64,000 nucleotides of DNA from contig NZ_JALJRB010000011.1 in assembly GCF_022968795.1 (NCBI RefSeq), positions 62,001 through 126,000 on the forward strand. The letters are read 5' to 3'. A program made the translations under genes and the position numbers. Below are positions 18,472 to 27,006 of the stretch, one piece after another. Origin of the DNA: Desulfatitalea alkaliphila (GTDB taxonomy: Bacteria; Desulfobacterota; Desulfobacteria; Desulfobacterales; Desulfosarcinaceae). The notes beneath the pieces are model-generated. The model was not told the origin of the DNA and did not search any database. It was given only the letters and a program-made list of their open reading frames with translations. Position 1 is the stretch's first letter. Every line of letters starts with the position of its first letter.

Positions 18472-21294
18472 ATGGATGATTCGGCGGAGGGGCCGGAAAT
18501 TGATGGTGGGGGGCGGCGGTTTCTGATCGGTGTTGATCTGGGGACCACCAACTCCGCGGCGGCCTATGTGGATTTGACGGCGGCACCGGCGAAAGGTGCC
18601 GGCAGCACCCTTTTCCAAGTGCCCCAGTTGACCGCTGCCGGCACTTTCAGCCGCGTGGCGGTGCTGCCCTCTTTTCTCTATCTGCCCGGTGACTACGACA
18701 TCGATCGGGAGGCCTTGCACCATCCCTGGCCCCGCCCCGACGACAGTTTCGTGGGCGTCTGGGCCCGGGATCACGGCGCCCGGGTGCCCGCGCGGCTGGT
18801 GGCGTCGGCCAAAAGCTGGCTGTGCCACGGCAACGTGGATCGTCAGGCGCGCATCCTGCCCTGGGGCGCGCCGGGTGAAGTGCACAAAATATCGCCCGTG
18901 CAGGCCGGTGCCGCCTACCTGGAACACATCCGCAAGGCCTGGAACCACAGCCACGGCGATGAGGAAGAGCTGTTCCTGGAAAACCAGACGGTGATCGTCA
19001 CGGTGCCGGCCTCCTTCGACGAAGTGGCGCGGGAGTTGACCCTGGCGGCGGCCGAGCAGGCCGGTCTGCGCCGGGTGACCCTCCTTGAAGAGCCCCTGGC
19101 GGCCTTCTACAGTTGGCTGGCGCGCCACGAAGAGGACTGGGAAAAGCATGTGCAACCCGGCCAACTGATCCTGGTCTGCGACGTGGGCGGCGGCACCACC
19201 GACTTCACCCTGGTGACCCTCACCGCCGACCCCGGCGGCGGCAGCCCCCGGTTCGAGCGCATCGCCGTGGGCGATCACCTGCTGCTGGGCGGCGACAACA
19301 TGGATCTGGCCCTGGCGCGGCAGGTGGAGGCCCGCTGGCGCGAAGCGCAGCAGCGGCCCGGCCTGGACGCCCACCGCTGGCAGACCCTTTGCCACCAATG
19401 CCGCCAAGCCAAGGAACAAATCCTTTCCGGCCAGGCCGAGCGCCACCGGGTCACCATGGTGGGCAGCGGCAGCCGTTTGATCGCCGGCACCCTCTCCGCG
19501 GATCTGGACCGCGCCACCATCGAAGGGATGATCCTGGAGGGCTTTTTCCCCCTGGTGGACAAAGAGACCGGGCAAGACTCCCCACCCCAACGCCCGGCCA
19601 TCGCAGAATTCGGTCTGCCCTACGAAGCGGAACCGGCCATCACCCGCCACCTGATGCGTTTCCTGGAGCGCCACCGCCGGGACGTGGCCGAGACCATCGG
19701 CAAAGCGGATCCCCTGCCCGACCTGGTGCTCTTCAACGGCGGCGCCCTGGCGCCGGCCATTGTCCAGCAGCGCATCGTCAACGCCCTGGTGCATTGGTTC
19801 GGCCCTGCCGACGGGCGGCGGCCGGCCATCCTGGAAAACCGGCACCACGATCTGGCCGTGGCCCAAGGGGCCGCTTATTACGGTCTGGTCAAGGCCGGCA
19901 AAGGCCTGCGGGTGGGCAGCGGCAGCCCCCGAGGTTACTATTTGGGCGTGGGGCAAGCGGATGCGGCGGCCGCGCCGTCGGCCACCGAGCGGGCCATCTG
20001 TGTGGTGCCCCGGGGGCTGGACGAAGGCAGCCGCATCACCCTGGCCGAGCACCAATTCGAAGTGCGGGCCAATGAACCGGTGCGCATCGAACTGTTCAGC
20101 TCCAGCTACCGCAGCGGGGACCGCGGCGCCGACCTGGTGCGGATCGACGACACCTTTTCTCGTCTGCCGCCGTTGCAAACCGTCATCCGCTACGGCAAAA
20201 AGGGCAGCCGCACCCGCATCCCGGCGCACATCGAAGCCGAATACACCGAGCTGGGCGCCCTCAACCTCTGGTGCCGCTCCCGCATCAGCGACCACCGCTG
20301 GCAGCTCCAATTCCAACTGCGCGACGCCCTGCCCGCCGATGCCGTGGTTCAGGAGGCCGTGGTGCTGGAGGAACATCTGGTGGCAGCCGCCCGCCAGGAG
20401 GTGCAATCCGCCCTCGAGGGCACGGACACCGGAAGGCTGGACGGGATGACCAAGGCCATTGCCGCCGCCGTGGACCTGCCACGGGAACAGTGGCCCCTGC
20501 GCTTGCTGCGGGACCTGGTCGACCAACTGATCCAACTGTTGCCCCGGCGTACGCAAAGCCCGGCCCACGAAGCACGCTGGATGAACTTGACCGGCTACTG
20601 CCTGCGGCCCGGCTTCGGTGACAGCCTCGACCCCGAGCGCATCCAGCGGATATGGAAGCTTTTTGCCCAAGGCCCGGCCCACCCCAAACATGCCCAGGTG
20701 CAGAGCGAATGGTGGATTCTCTGGCGCCGCCTGGCCGGCGGCCTCACCCCCGGTCAGCAGCGCCAGCTCAGCCAGGCCTGGACCCGTCTGCTGCAACCCA
20801 AGAAGGGTAAAAAAACGCGCCTTTCCGCCCAGCACCAGATCGAATTGTGGATGGCCATCGCCAATCTGGAGCGGCTCTATGTGAACGACAAAATCCAATG
20901 GGGACGTCTGCTGCTCGACCAGCTCAATCCCCAGCAAGCCCGCCGCCAGCAGCTCTGGTCCCTGGCCCGCATCGGCGCACGGGAGCTGCTGTACGGCTCC
21001 GCCGACCGGGTCGTTGCCCCCGACGAAGTCGCCCGCTGGATCGACCACCTGTTGGCCCAAAAATGGCCTCAACCCGACATCGTCGGCCCGGCCCTGGCGC
21101 AACTGGCCCGCAAAACCGGCGACCGTACCCGGGACATGGACGCCGCCACCGTGGACCGCATCCGCGCCTGGATGGCCCCGCACTCCCAACTGGCCGACCA
21201 CATCCGCTTGCTGGAAACCGTGGTTCCCATCGCCCGTCAAGAAGAACAAACCCTGTTCGGCGAATCACTGCCGGCAGGGTTGATTTTGCGATAG
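18472..21294 (+). CDS. Large Hsp70-family protein with long C-terminal extension (DUF3731-type)
   Basis: 940 residues, starting at the ATG 18472 with GGAGGG four bases ahead. The N-terminal ATPase domain is intact (LIGVDLGTTNSAAAYV, LVCDVGGGTTDFTLV, VLFNGGALAPAIVQQRI) and strongly similar to the preceding protein, so the pair looks like a duplication. From about residue 600 a long helical region follows (DLVDQLIQLLPRRTQ, QSEWWILWRRLAGGL, IELWMAIANLERLYVNDK) which I associate with DUF3731. This region replaces the normal substrate-binding domain. The two may form a hetero-pair working with the membrane protein DUF2760; this is inference from gene order. Confidence 0.85.
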   Translation: MDDSAEGPEIDGGGRRFLIGVDLGTTNSAAAYVDLTAAPAKGAGSTLFQVPQLTAAGTFSRVAVLPSFLYLPGDYDIDREALHHPWPRPDDSFVGVWARDHGARVPARLVASAKSWLCHGNVDRQARILPWGAPGEVHKISPVQAGAAYLEHIRKAWNHSHGDEEELFLENQTVIVTVPASFDEVARELTLAAAEQAGLRRVTLLEEPLAAFYSWLARHEEDWEKHVQPGQLILVCDVGGGTTDFTLVTLTADPGGGSPRFERIAVGDHLLLGGDNMDLALARQVEARWREAQQRPGLDAHRWQTLCHQCRQAKEQILSGQAERHRVTMVGSGSRLIAGTLSADLDRATIEGMILEGFFPLVDKETGQDSPPQRPAIAEFGLPYEAEPAITRHLMRFLERHRRDVAETIGKADPLPDLVLFNGGALAPAIVQQRIVNALVHWFGPADGRRPAILENRHHDLAVAQGAAYYGLVKAGKGLRVGSGSPRGYYLGVGQADAAAAPSATERAICVVPRGLDEGSRITLAEHQFEVRANEPVRIELFSSSYRSGDRGADLVRIDDTFSRLPPLQTVIRYGKKGSRTRIPAHIEAEYTELGALNLWCRSRISDHRWQLQFQLRDALPADAVVQEAVVLEEHLVAAARQEVQSALEGTDTGRLDGMTKAIAAAVDLPREQWPLRLLRDLVDQLIQLLPRRTQSPAHEARWMNLTGYCLRPGFGDSLDPERIQRIWKLFAQGPAHPKHAQVQSEWWILWRRLAGGLTPGQQRQLSQAWTRLLQPKKGKKTRLSAQHQIELWMAIANLERLYVNDKIQWGRLLLDQLNPQQARRQQLWSLARIGARELLYGSADRVVAPDEVARWIDHLLAQKWPQPDIVGPALAQLARKTGDRTRDMDAATVDRIRAWMAPHSQLADHIRLLETVVPIARQEEQTLFGESLPAGLILR

Positions 21295-21348
21295 CAGTCA
21301 AGTTGCGCACTTGGCTGTTTTCAACCCTGCAGCGCTATAAGCCGCGCA

Positions 21349-22977
21349 TCAATGCTTCAATGCCCCCTTGACGGGTTGCGTCATCAGTCCCTCCCGGAAT
21401 GCATCGGCCAGGACCTCGTCGATCCGGTGGGGGTAAAGGGCGCCGTCCGCATCCACGCCATGAATGGTGCCTGAATGAAGGAAGGCGGCCAGCAGCCGCG
21501 TACCCACCGAAAGTCGGTCGCCGGTGTCCGCAACGACAAGGGGAGCGGGAGCGGGTGAGGGCAATGGCACGCCTTGGTCCAACAGTTGTTTGGTGAAGTT
21601 GAGGATGCGGCCGAGGCGCAGGAGGGTGAAGGCTTGGCGCCGAGTGGTGGTGTGCTGCAACGGCAATGCGGAAGACCGCAGTTGCAGGGTCTGCGATGGA
21701 AGCAGATCGTGGCGCCGGCACCAGCGGTAGTCGGCGCTGCCGGGCGCGGGGTAGAAGATGGAAACGCCGGCCAGGACGCGACGGCGGGCCAGGAAAAGCA
21801 AGTCCCGGACGGTGTCCATGGGATCCTGTTGCGGTCCGGCGGCGATGAGGTAGGCCACGGCGTTCAGGCCGTGGGCCGGTGCGGTTTTCAAAATGCGATC
21901 CACGTCGGCGGTGACGTCGGGACGACCGAAGCGCTTGAGCTGGGCCGCGGCGGTGGTGATCAGCGCCAGATTGAGGGTTTTGAAGCCCGCGCGGGCCATG
22001 GCGGCCAAGAGGGTGTCGTCCAGGGAGGATGCCAGCAGACCGTTCATGGCGCGCAATTCGATCCGCCGACCGGCAAAGCGCCGTTCCAGAACATCCAGCA
22101 GCGCCAGAAACCAGTCCCTATCGACGCTTAGGTGTTCGTCCTCGAAATCGATGAAACCGAGGGGCGTGATGGCATCGGCGGCGATGATCTCTTCCATGAC
22201 GGCGGCCACGCTGCGACGGCGGTGGCCGTGATAGGTGGCGGCGTTGACCGCGCAGTAGGTGCAGCGCATCGGGCAGCCGCGCCCGGCGGTGATGGCCAAG
22301 CCGCCGTGCCCGTGTCTGCGATAATGGCGCCACTGGACAAGATCGAAGGCCGGTGCGGGCAATGCATCCAAATCGGCGGCCACCGCCGGCGGGCTGATCT
22401 GCACGCCGCCGCCGGGCCGCCGACGCACCAAGCCGGGGACGCTTTCCAGTGCGGCCCCTTGCCGCAGCGCTCGCGCCAATTGTGGCAAACCACACTCGCC
22501 GTCACCGCGAAGGACGTAATCCACAGCCGGATGATCCATCACCGAGTGGGGCAGGGCCGTGGGATGGTGCCCCCCGAGCACGATGACGGCCTGCGGGCAC
22601 GCACGCCGAACGGCTGCGGCGGTTTGCAACGCCATGTCGCTGTATGCGCTGAAAAGGGATGAGATGGCAATCAGGGCAGCGCCCGAGGCTTTGGCCTGGC
22701 GGGCGATGTGATCCAGGCTGTACCCGAAATGGCGATAGGTGTGGAACAGAGCGAAGGGCGAGCGATCCTTCCGTCCATAGTAGGGCTGCAAGTATCCCAG
22801 AGCAGAGGGCCACGGCAGGATACGGGATTTATCGCTGGCCAGACCGTCCAGCAGCGCCACGCTGAAGCCATCCCGCCGCAGCGCACCGGCGATGCATGCC
22901 AAGCCGTAGGGCATGGTGCGCTTGGCGGTGAGGTAGAAGTCTTGAATCGGCGGTTGGATGAGCAAAATGTCGGGCAT
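21349..22977 (-). CDS. Cobalamin-binding-domain radical SAM protein
   Basis: 542 residues from the ATG at 22977 (MPDILLIQPP), where the domain begins. The N-terminal half looks like the B12-binding fold of class B radical SAM enzymes (GLACIAGALRRDGFSVALLDG, VIVLGGHHPTALP, YVLRGDGECGLPQLA). The radical SAM cluster cysteines are C235, C239 and C242 in GRGCPMRCTYC. A tail of about 200 residues follows. Such proteins carry out methyl transfers or rearrangements, or are of unknown use. Neighbours do not reveal a pathway; it converges with the large Hsp70 gene and follows the NtrC-like gene by 64 bases. Confidence 0.87.
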   Translation of the reverse strand: MPDILLIQPPIQDFYLTAKRTMPYGLACIAGALRRDGFSVALLDGLASDKSRILPWPSALGYLQPYYGRKDRSPFALFHTYRHFGYSLDHIARQAKASGAALIAISSLFSAYSDMALQTAAAVRRACPQAVIVLGGHHPTALPHSVMDHPAVDYVLRGDGECGLPQLARALRQGAALESVPGLVRRRPGGGVQISPPAVAADLDALPAPAFDLVQWRHYRRHGHGGLAITAGRGCPMRCTYCAVNAATYHGHRRRSVAAVMEEIIAADAITPLGFIDFEDEHLSVDRDWFLALLDVLERRFAGRRIELRAMNGLLASSLDDTLLAAMARAGFKTLNLALITTAAAQLKRFGRPDVTADVDRILKTAPAHGLNAVAYLIAAGPQQDPMDTVRDLLFLARRRVLAGVSIFYPAPGSADYRWCRRHDLLPSQTLQLRSSALPLQHTTTRRQAFTLLRLGRILNFTKQLLDQGVPLPSPAPAPLVVADTGDRLSVGTRLLAAFLHSGTIHGVDADGALYPHRIDEVLADAFREGLMTQPVKGALKH

Positions 22978-23041
22978 GGGCGAAAAGCCGGTACAAGTGT
23001 TGCGATGGCCCCGAGGTGCGCCCCGGGCGCTGCCGTGTTGC

Positions 23042-24187
23042 TCATCCCATCTTGGAAATGGTGGAAAAGGTCTGAATTTCCGCCGGCAGATCATCGGGCT
23101 GGATGGCATCGTCGACACCCAGGGCCAACGCCCGGTCGATGACGTTCTGCACCTGAATCAGATTGCCGGGCCAGTGGTAACGCATGAGAATATCGAGGGC
23201 GTCCGGCGATACGGCGATGACCCGACGTTTCTGCTTGGTACAGGCCTGGTAGAGGAAATGGTGCATCAGCAGGCACAAATCTTCCATGCGCTCGCGCAGC
23301 GGCGGCATCCGTATGACCACTGCGTTGAGCAGATCCAGGGCGTCTTTTTTGAGTGCACCGCTGGCAATCACCTCACCCAGCTCCTTGCCGGTGGCGGCGA
23401 TGACCCGGGTGGCACTCTGCTTTTGATGGTAGTCGGCCTCCAGGGCCTGGAGAATGGAAAGCCGCAGGGAGGGGGCCAGCTCGGCGATCTCGTCCAAATA
23501 TATGGTGCCCCCGTGCACCTTGCCCATCAAGGCGGTCACGTGACCCAGCACCTCCTCCTCGGGAATGCCCTCGGTGATGCTCCCGCAGTTGACGGGAACG
23601 AAGGCGTTGTCCCGCCGATCACTCAGTTGATGGATGGTACGGGCCACCAACTCCTTGCCGGTGCCGCTTTCGCCCTGAATCAACACCATGGGGTTGGTGC
23701 GACCGACCGTTTCGATCATTTCGTACACCTGCTGCATGGTGGGGCTGATGCCCACCAGGTCGTGGAACTTGTGTCGCACACGACCCCGCTTGCGAATCAG
23801 GTCCGCCTTGTCCTTGACCTTCTTTTCCTCCACGATACGGTCGATGATCAGCTTAAGGTGGTCCAGCTTGAACGGCTTTTGCAAATAGTCGTAGCTGCCG
23901 TACTTCATGGCCTGGATGGCCGACTCCATGGAACCGTAGCCGGTGACCATGATCACTTCGATCTCGGGCTTGTGTTGCTTGACCGCGGCCAGCAGCTCCA
24001 GGCCGTTGAATTCGGGCATCTTGTAATCGGTGAAGATGATGTCGATATCCCGGTCTTTGACGATGTCCAGCGCCTTGAGGCCACTGTCCACCGTGGTGAT
24101 GTCATACTGTTGCATCTGCAGGTATTGTTCGACCATCACCAGGATGTCCCTGTCGTCGTCGACAAAGAGGATGCGGCAAGATTCCAT
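23042..24187 (-). CDS. Degenerate NtrC-like response regulator without HTH
   Basis: 381 residues; ATG 24187 has GGAG six bases ahead, while the in-frame TTG at 24199 has none. The receiver domain is normal (D54 in FTDYKMP, K in YLQKPF). A sigma54-activator-type AAA+ domain follows with Walker A GESGTGKE and Walker B GGTIYLDEI. However, the GAFTGA loop is missing: the text goes from EEEVLGHVTALMGKVH directly to the Walker B. The arginine-finger region reads ALKKDALDLLN, and the sensor-2 PGNVREL is PGNLIQV. No Fis-type DNA-binding helix-turn-helix follows. It should not open sigma54 promoters in the usual way and may act through protein contacts. Confidence 0.88.
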   Translation of the reverse strand: MESCRILFVDDDRDILVMVEQYLQMQQYDITTVDSGLKALDIVKDRDIDIIFTDYKMPEFNGLELLAAVKQHKPEIEVIMVTGYGSMESAIQAMKYGSYDYLQKPFKLDHLKLIIDRIVEEKKVKDKADLIRKRGRVRHKFHDLVGISPTMQQVYEMIETVGRTNPMVLIQGESGTGKELVARTIHQLSDRRDNAFVPVNCGSITEGIPEEEVLGHVTALMGKVHGGTIYLDEIAELAPSLRLSILQALEADYHQKQSATRVIAATGKELGEVIASGALKKDALDLLNAVVIRMPPLRERMEDLCLLMHHFLYQACTKQKRRVIAVSPDALDILMRYHWPGNLIQVQNVIDRALALGVDDAIQPDDLPAEIQTFSTISKMG

Positions 24188-24351
24188 AGTGTGCTCCAAG
24201 CATCAAGGGAGTGAATCGTCAATATATAATGGAGCCGGACGAAAATATCAAGGATGGAGGTCGAGTTGACATGCCTCGAACACGCACGATATGTATAAAA
24301 TAAGGGGTTGGAGAGGACCCCATCGTTGGAAAGGGACGTCGGGTTGATCCT

Positions 24352-24852
24352 ATGTTCAATATTTTAATGGTATGCACCGGCAACATATGTCGAAGCCCCA
24401 TGGCCGAGGGGTTGCTCCAAGCCATGCTGCCCGCCGGGCTGCGGTCACAGGTCGAAGTGGCTTCGGCCGGCACCCACGCCTTGCACGGCCATCAGCCGGC
24501 CTCCCATGCGGTGACGGTCATGGGGCAGGCAGGTATCGACATCCGCAGCCATCGTGCGCGTCAGGTGAGCCGCGACATGGTCGCCGATGCCGACCTGACC
24601 CTGGTCATGGAAAAGGCCCATGCCCAATATTTCAACCGCATGGTCTTTTGGAAACGGCCCCGCATCAGGCTGTTGACCCAATTCGATCACCGCTACGAGG
24701 ATCAGAAGCCGCCGGAAATCGAGGATCCCTACGGGCTGCCCCTGGAAAGCTACGAGGCCTGCCTGCGCATCCTGCGGCCCTGTATCGACGGCGTCATCCA
24801 TTGGCTGCGCACCCATGAAGACTTTACGACAGCAGATCGTCGCGATGCTTGA
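24352..24852 (+). CDS. Low-molecular-weight protein-tyrosine phosphatase
   Basis: 166 residues. The phosphate-binding loop C8-TGNICR-S15 begins the protein, and the general-acid aspartate lies in EDPYGLP. Length and motif order are those of the LMW-PTP/arsenate-reductase fold; the DPYG loop favours phosphatase activity. It diverges from the NtrC-like gene, and its last 38 bases overlap the next gene in another frame. Bacterial members often act on tyrosine kinases of polysaccharide export, but none is present here. Confidence 0.9.
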   Translation: MFNILMVCTGNICRSPMAEGLLQAMLPAGLRSQVEVASAGTHALHGHQPASHAVTVMGQAGIDIRSHRARQVSRDMVADADLTLVMEKAHAQYFNRMVFWKRPRIRLLTQFDHRYEDQKPPEIEDPYGLPLESYEACLRILRPCIDGVIHWLRTHEDFTTADRRDA

Positions 24853-25117
24853 GCAGGGTCCCGTGGACCCCTCCCGTCTTGCCACGGCGTTGGGCCTGCG
24901 GGAAAAAGAGCTGCTCACCCATCTGCCCCATATCGCCAAAACGGTGACCGCCCGCAAGGACCGGCTGATCGTGACGCCGGCCGAGTGCAGCGCTTGCGGT
25001 TTTGTCTTCAAGGAACGCCGCCGGTTGGCGCCCCCCGGCCGCTGCCCCAAATGCAAGCAATCCCGCATCCTGGGTCCGTGGTACGAAGTGCACCCGGCCG
25101 GACGCACCGTCCCGTGA
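24815..25117 (+). CDS. Small winged-helix plus zinc-ribbon protein
   Basis: 100 residues. The first half looks like a helix-turn-helix (RQQIVAMLEQGPVDPSRLAT then LREKELLTHLPHIAK). The second half is a zinc ribbon with two CxxC pairs (CSACGFVFKERRR and CPKCKQSRI). This architecture is typical of small predicted transcriptional regulators. The start lies inside the phosphatase gene, with a 38-base overlap, so the two are translated together. The DNA target is not known. Confidence 0.75.
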   Translation: MKTLRQQIVAMLEQGPVDPSRLATALGLREKELLTHLPHIAKTVTARKDRLIVTPAECSACGFVFKERRRLAPPGRCPKCKQSRILGPWYEVHPAGRTVP

Positions 25118-25147
25118 AGGGGTGTTGTGCGAGTTGGTCCGCGGATA

Positions 25148-25176
25148 TTGACAACCCATCCCTTTTCATCTAATGA
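25148..25176 (+). promoter_or_regulatory. Sigma70-like promoter for the ABC/Gld operon
   Basis: TTGACA at 25148-25153, a 17-base spacer and TAATGA at 25171-25176. The gene start lies 170 bases further on. Confidence 0.55.
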
Positions 25177-25183
25177 ACGCCTC

Positions 25184-25209
25184 TTGAACGGCAGATTCAT
25201 GCCGTTCAA
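25184..25209 (+). promoter_or_regulatory. Perfect 10-bp inverted repeat at the presumed transcription start
   Basis: TTGAACGGCA, a six-base loop, then TGCCGTTCAA. It lies just after the promoter at 25148-25176, so it could be an operator or a 5-prime mRNA hairpin. No U-run follows, so it is not a standard terminator. Confidence 0.5.
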
Positions 25210-25347
25210 CGGTGACGCGGCGGCATCCATTCATTCCAACACATCACCCTGAGCCGCCAACCGCCGTCACCGCCGAGAACATCCAACACCAACGCCGAGG
25301 TTTTGAGAAAGTGCTGCCGCCAAACAGGCGCACCAGGGAGCTTGCCT

Positions 25348-26286
25348 ATGATCCACGTGGAGGGTTTAACCAAGTATTACGGCGACATCTGCGCCGTGGA
25401 CCACATCGACCTGGACATTCACAAGGGGGAGATCGTCGGGCTTCTGGGGCCCAACGGCGCCGGCAAGACCACCACCTTGCGCATGCTCACCGGCTATTTC
25501 ACCCCCAGCGCCGGTCGCATCCAGGTCAAGGACAGTGACATGAACGAGGATCCCCTGTCCATCAAACAATCGATCGGTTATCTGCCGGAGTCGGCACCGC
25601 TCTACCAGAGCATGCTGGTGTATGATTATCTGGACCACGTGGCCCGCATCCGCGGTCTGCGGGGCGATGAGCGGTTCCAACGGCTGCAGGCGCTGACCGA
25701 CCTGTGCGGTTTGCGGGAGATCATGCACAAGCCCATCGCCACCTTGTCCAAAGGTTTGAAACAGCGGGTGGGGTTGGCCCACGCCATGATGAGCGATCCG
25801 GAGATTCTGGTCCTGGACGAACCCACCTCCGGACTCGATCCCAACCAGATCGTCGAGATCCGGGAGATCATCCGCCGCATCGGCACGGAAAAGACGGTCA
25901 TTCTCTCCACCCACATTCTCAGTGAGGCCGAAGCCACCTGCGACCGCATCGTCATCATCAACAAGGGCCGCATCATCGTCGACGGCACCACGCGGGAACT
26001 GACCACCGGCCGGCAACGGGCCGGGCGCATTCAGCTCGCGCTGCAAGGGGCCGAGGCCGACGCGGCCCGACGCCTGCTGGAAACGGTGACCGGCGTGCAA
26101 TCGGCGGAGATCGAGGCGGGGCCGGATGGCGCAATCTTGCAGGCCACGGTCACCTGCCGGCCCGGTACGGACGTGCGGGCCGATCTTTACGGCGCCATCA
26201 AGGCCACCGATTGGGTGCTGCTGGAGATGATCCGCGAAACCCAAACCCTCGAAACCCTCTTCGGTGAATTGACCAGGGAGTCCTGA
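25348..26286 (+). CDS. ABC transporter ATP-binding protein (GldA-like)
   Basis: 312 residues from the ATG at 25348, with AGGGAG seven bases upstream. Walker A is GPNGAGKTT, the signature is LSKGLKQRVGLAHA, Walker B is ILVLDEPTSG, and the switch histidine is in STHILSEAE. A C-terminal domain of about 100 residues follows, as in GldA/CcmA-like export ATPases. Together with the next three genes it forms the widespread GldA-GldF-GldG-DUF4340 set, whose substrate is unknown outside gliding Bacteroidetes. It stops two bases before the permease gene. Confidence 0.92.
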   Translation: MIHVEGLTKYYGDICAVDHIDLDIHKGEIVGLLGPNGAGKTTTLRMLTGYFTPSAGRIQVKDSDMNEDPLSIKQSIGYLPESAPLYQSMLVYDYLDHVARIRGLRGDERFQRLQALTDLCGLREIMHKPIATLSKGLKQRVGLAHAMMSDPEILVLDEPTSGLDPNQIVEIREIIRRIGTEKTVILSTHILSEAEATCDRIVIINKGRIIVDGTTRELTTGRQRAGRIQLALQGAEADAARRLLETVTGVQSAEIEAGPDGAILQATVTCRPGTDVRADLYGAIKATDWVLLEMIRETQTLETLFGELTRES

Positions 26287-26288
26287 CC

Positions 26289-26990
26289 ATGCGCCAAACC
26301 TTGCTGATATTCAACAAAGAGTTCAAAGACTACTTCGCTTCACCCATCGCCTACATTGTCATCGCCATCTTTCTGGCCTTCGCCGGCTGGCTCTTTTTTT
26401 CCACCTTTTTTCTCTACGACCAGGCGGAGATGCGACGCTTTTTCGATATGCTGCCCTTTCTTTTCGCCCTGCTGGTGCCCATCATCACCATGCGTTTGTT
26501 CGCCGAGGAGTTGAACACGGGTTCCTACGAACTGCTGCTGACGTTGCCGGTCACCTTGCGGGACATCATTTTCGGCAAGTTTCTGGCGGCCGTGGCGTTC
26601 GTGGCCGCCATTCTGCTGCCCACCTTGTTTTACGCCCTGAGCATCAGCTGGATCGGCGATCTCGACTGGGGGGTCACCATCGGCGGCTTTATGGGCGCCC
26701 TGCTGCTGGGCGCCGCCTACGCCGCCATCGGTCTTTTCACATCGGCCTTGACCCGCAACCAGATCATCGCCTGCATTGCCGCCATCGTGATCTGCGTGGC
26801 GCTGGCCATGCTGGACCAAATGCTTTTCTTCTTTCCACCGCCGGCGCTGGATGTTTTGACCCACCTCAGCGCCAACGCCCATTTCAAGAACATCGCCAAA
26901 GGGATCGTCGACTCCCGCGACCTGCTCTACTTTTTCAGCATCGCTTTTTTGGGATTGTACGCCACCCACCTGGCCATGGAAGATCGATAA
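26289..26990 (+). CDS. ABC-2 type permease (GldF-like)
   Basis: 233 residues with six hydrophobic helices, the size of a single ABC-2 permease. Typical segments are FNKEFKDYFASPIAYIVI at the start, RLFAEELNTGSYELLLTLP, the permease motif FGKFLAAVAFV and a late SRDLLYFFSIAFLGLY. It pairs with the ATPase at 25348-26286 and precedes the GldG-like gene by 16 bases. Confidence 0.9.
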   Translation: MRQTLLIFNKEFKDYFASPIAYIVIAIFLAFAGWLFFSTFFLYDQAEMRRFFDMLPFLFALLVPIITMRLFAEELNTGSYELLLTLPVTLRDIIFGKFLAAVAFVAAILLPTLFYALSISWIGDLDWGVTIGGFMGALLLGAAYAAIGLFTSALTRNQIIACIAAIVICVALAMLDQMLFFFPPPALDVLTHLSANAHFKNIAKGIVDSRDLLYFFSIAFLGLYATHLAMEDR

Positions 26991-27006
26991 GCAAAGGAAA
27001 GCACCA

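Noticed and set aside
18397-21249. Open frame of about 950 codons opposite the large Hsp70 gene (similar long ones at 27205-30192 and 49019-51373)
   Set aside because: They mirror real genes on the other strand, have Gln/His/Gly/Arg-rich low-complexity content with no family motif, and arise from the high GC at third codon positions.
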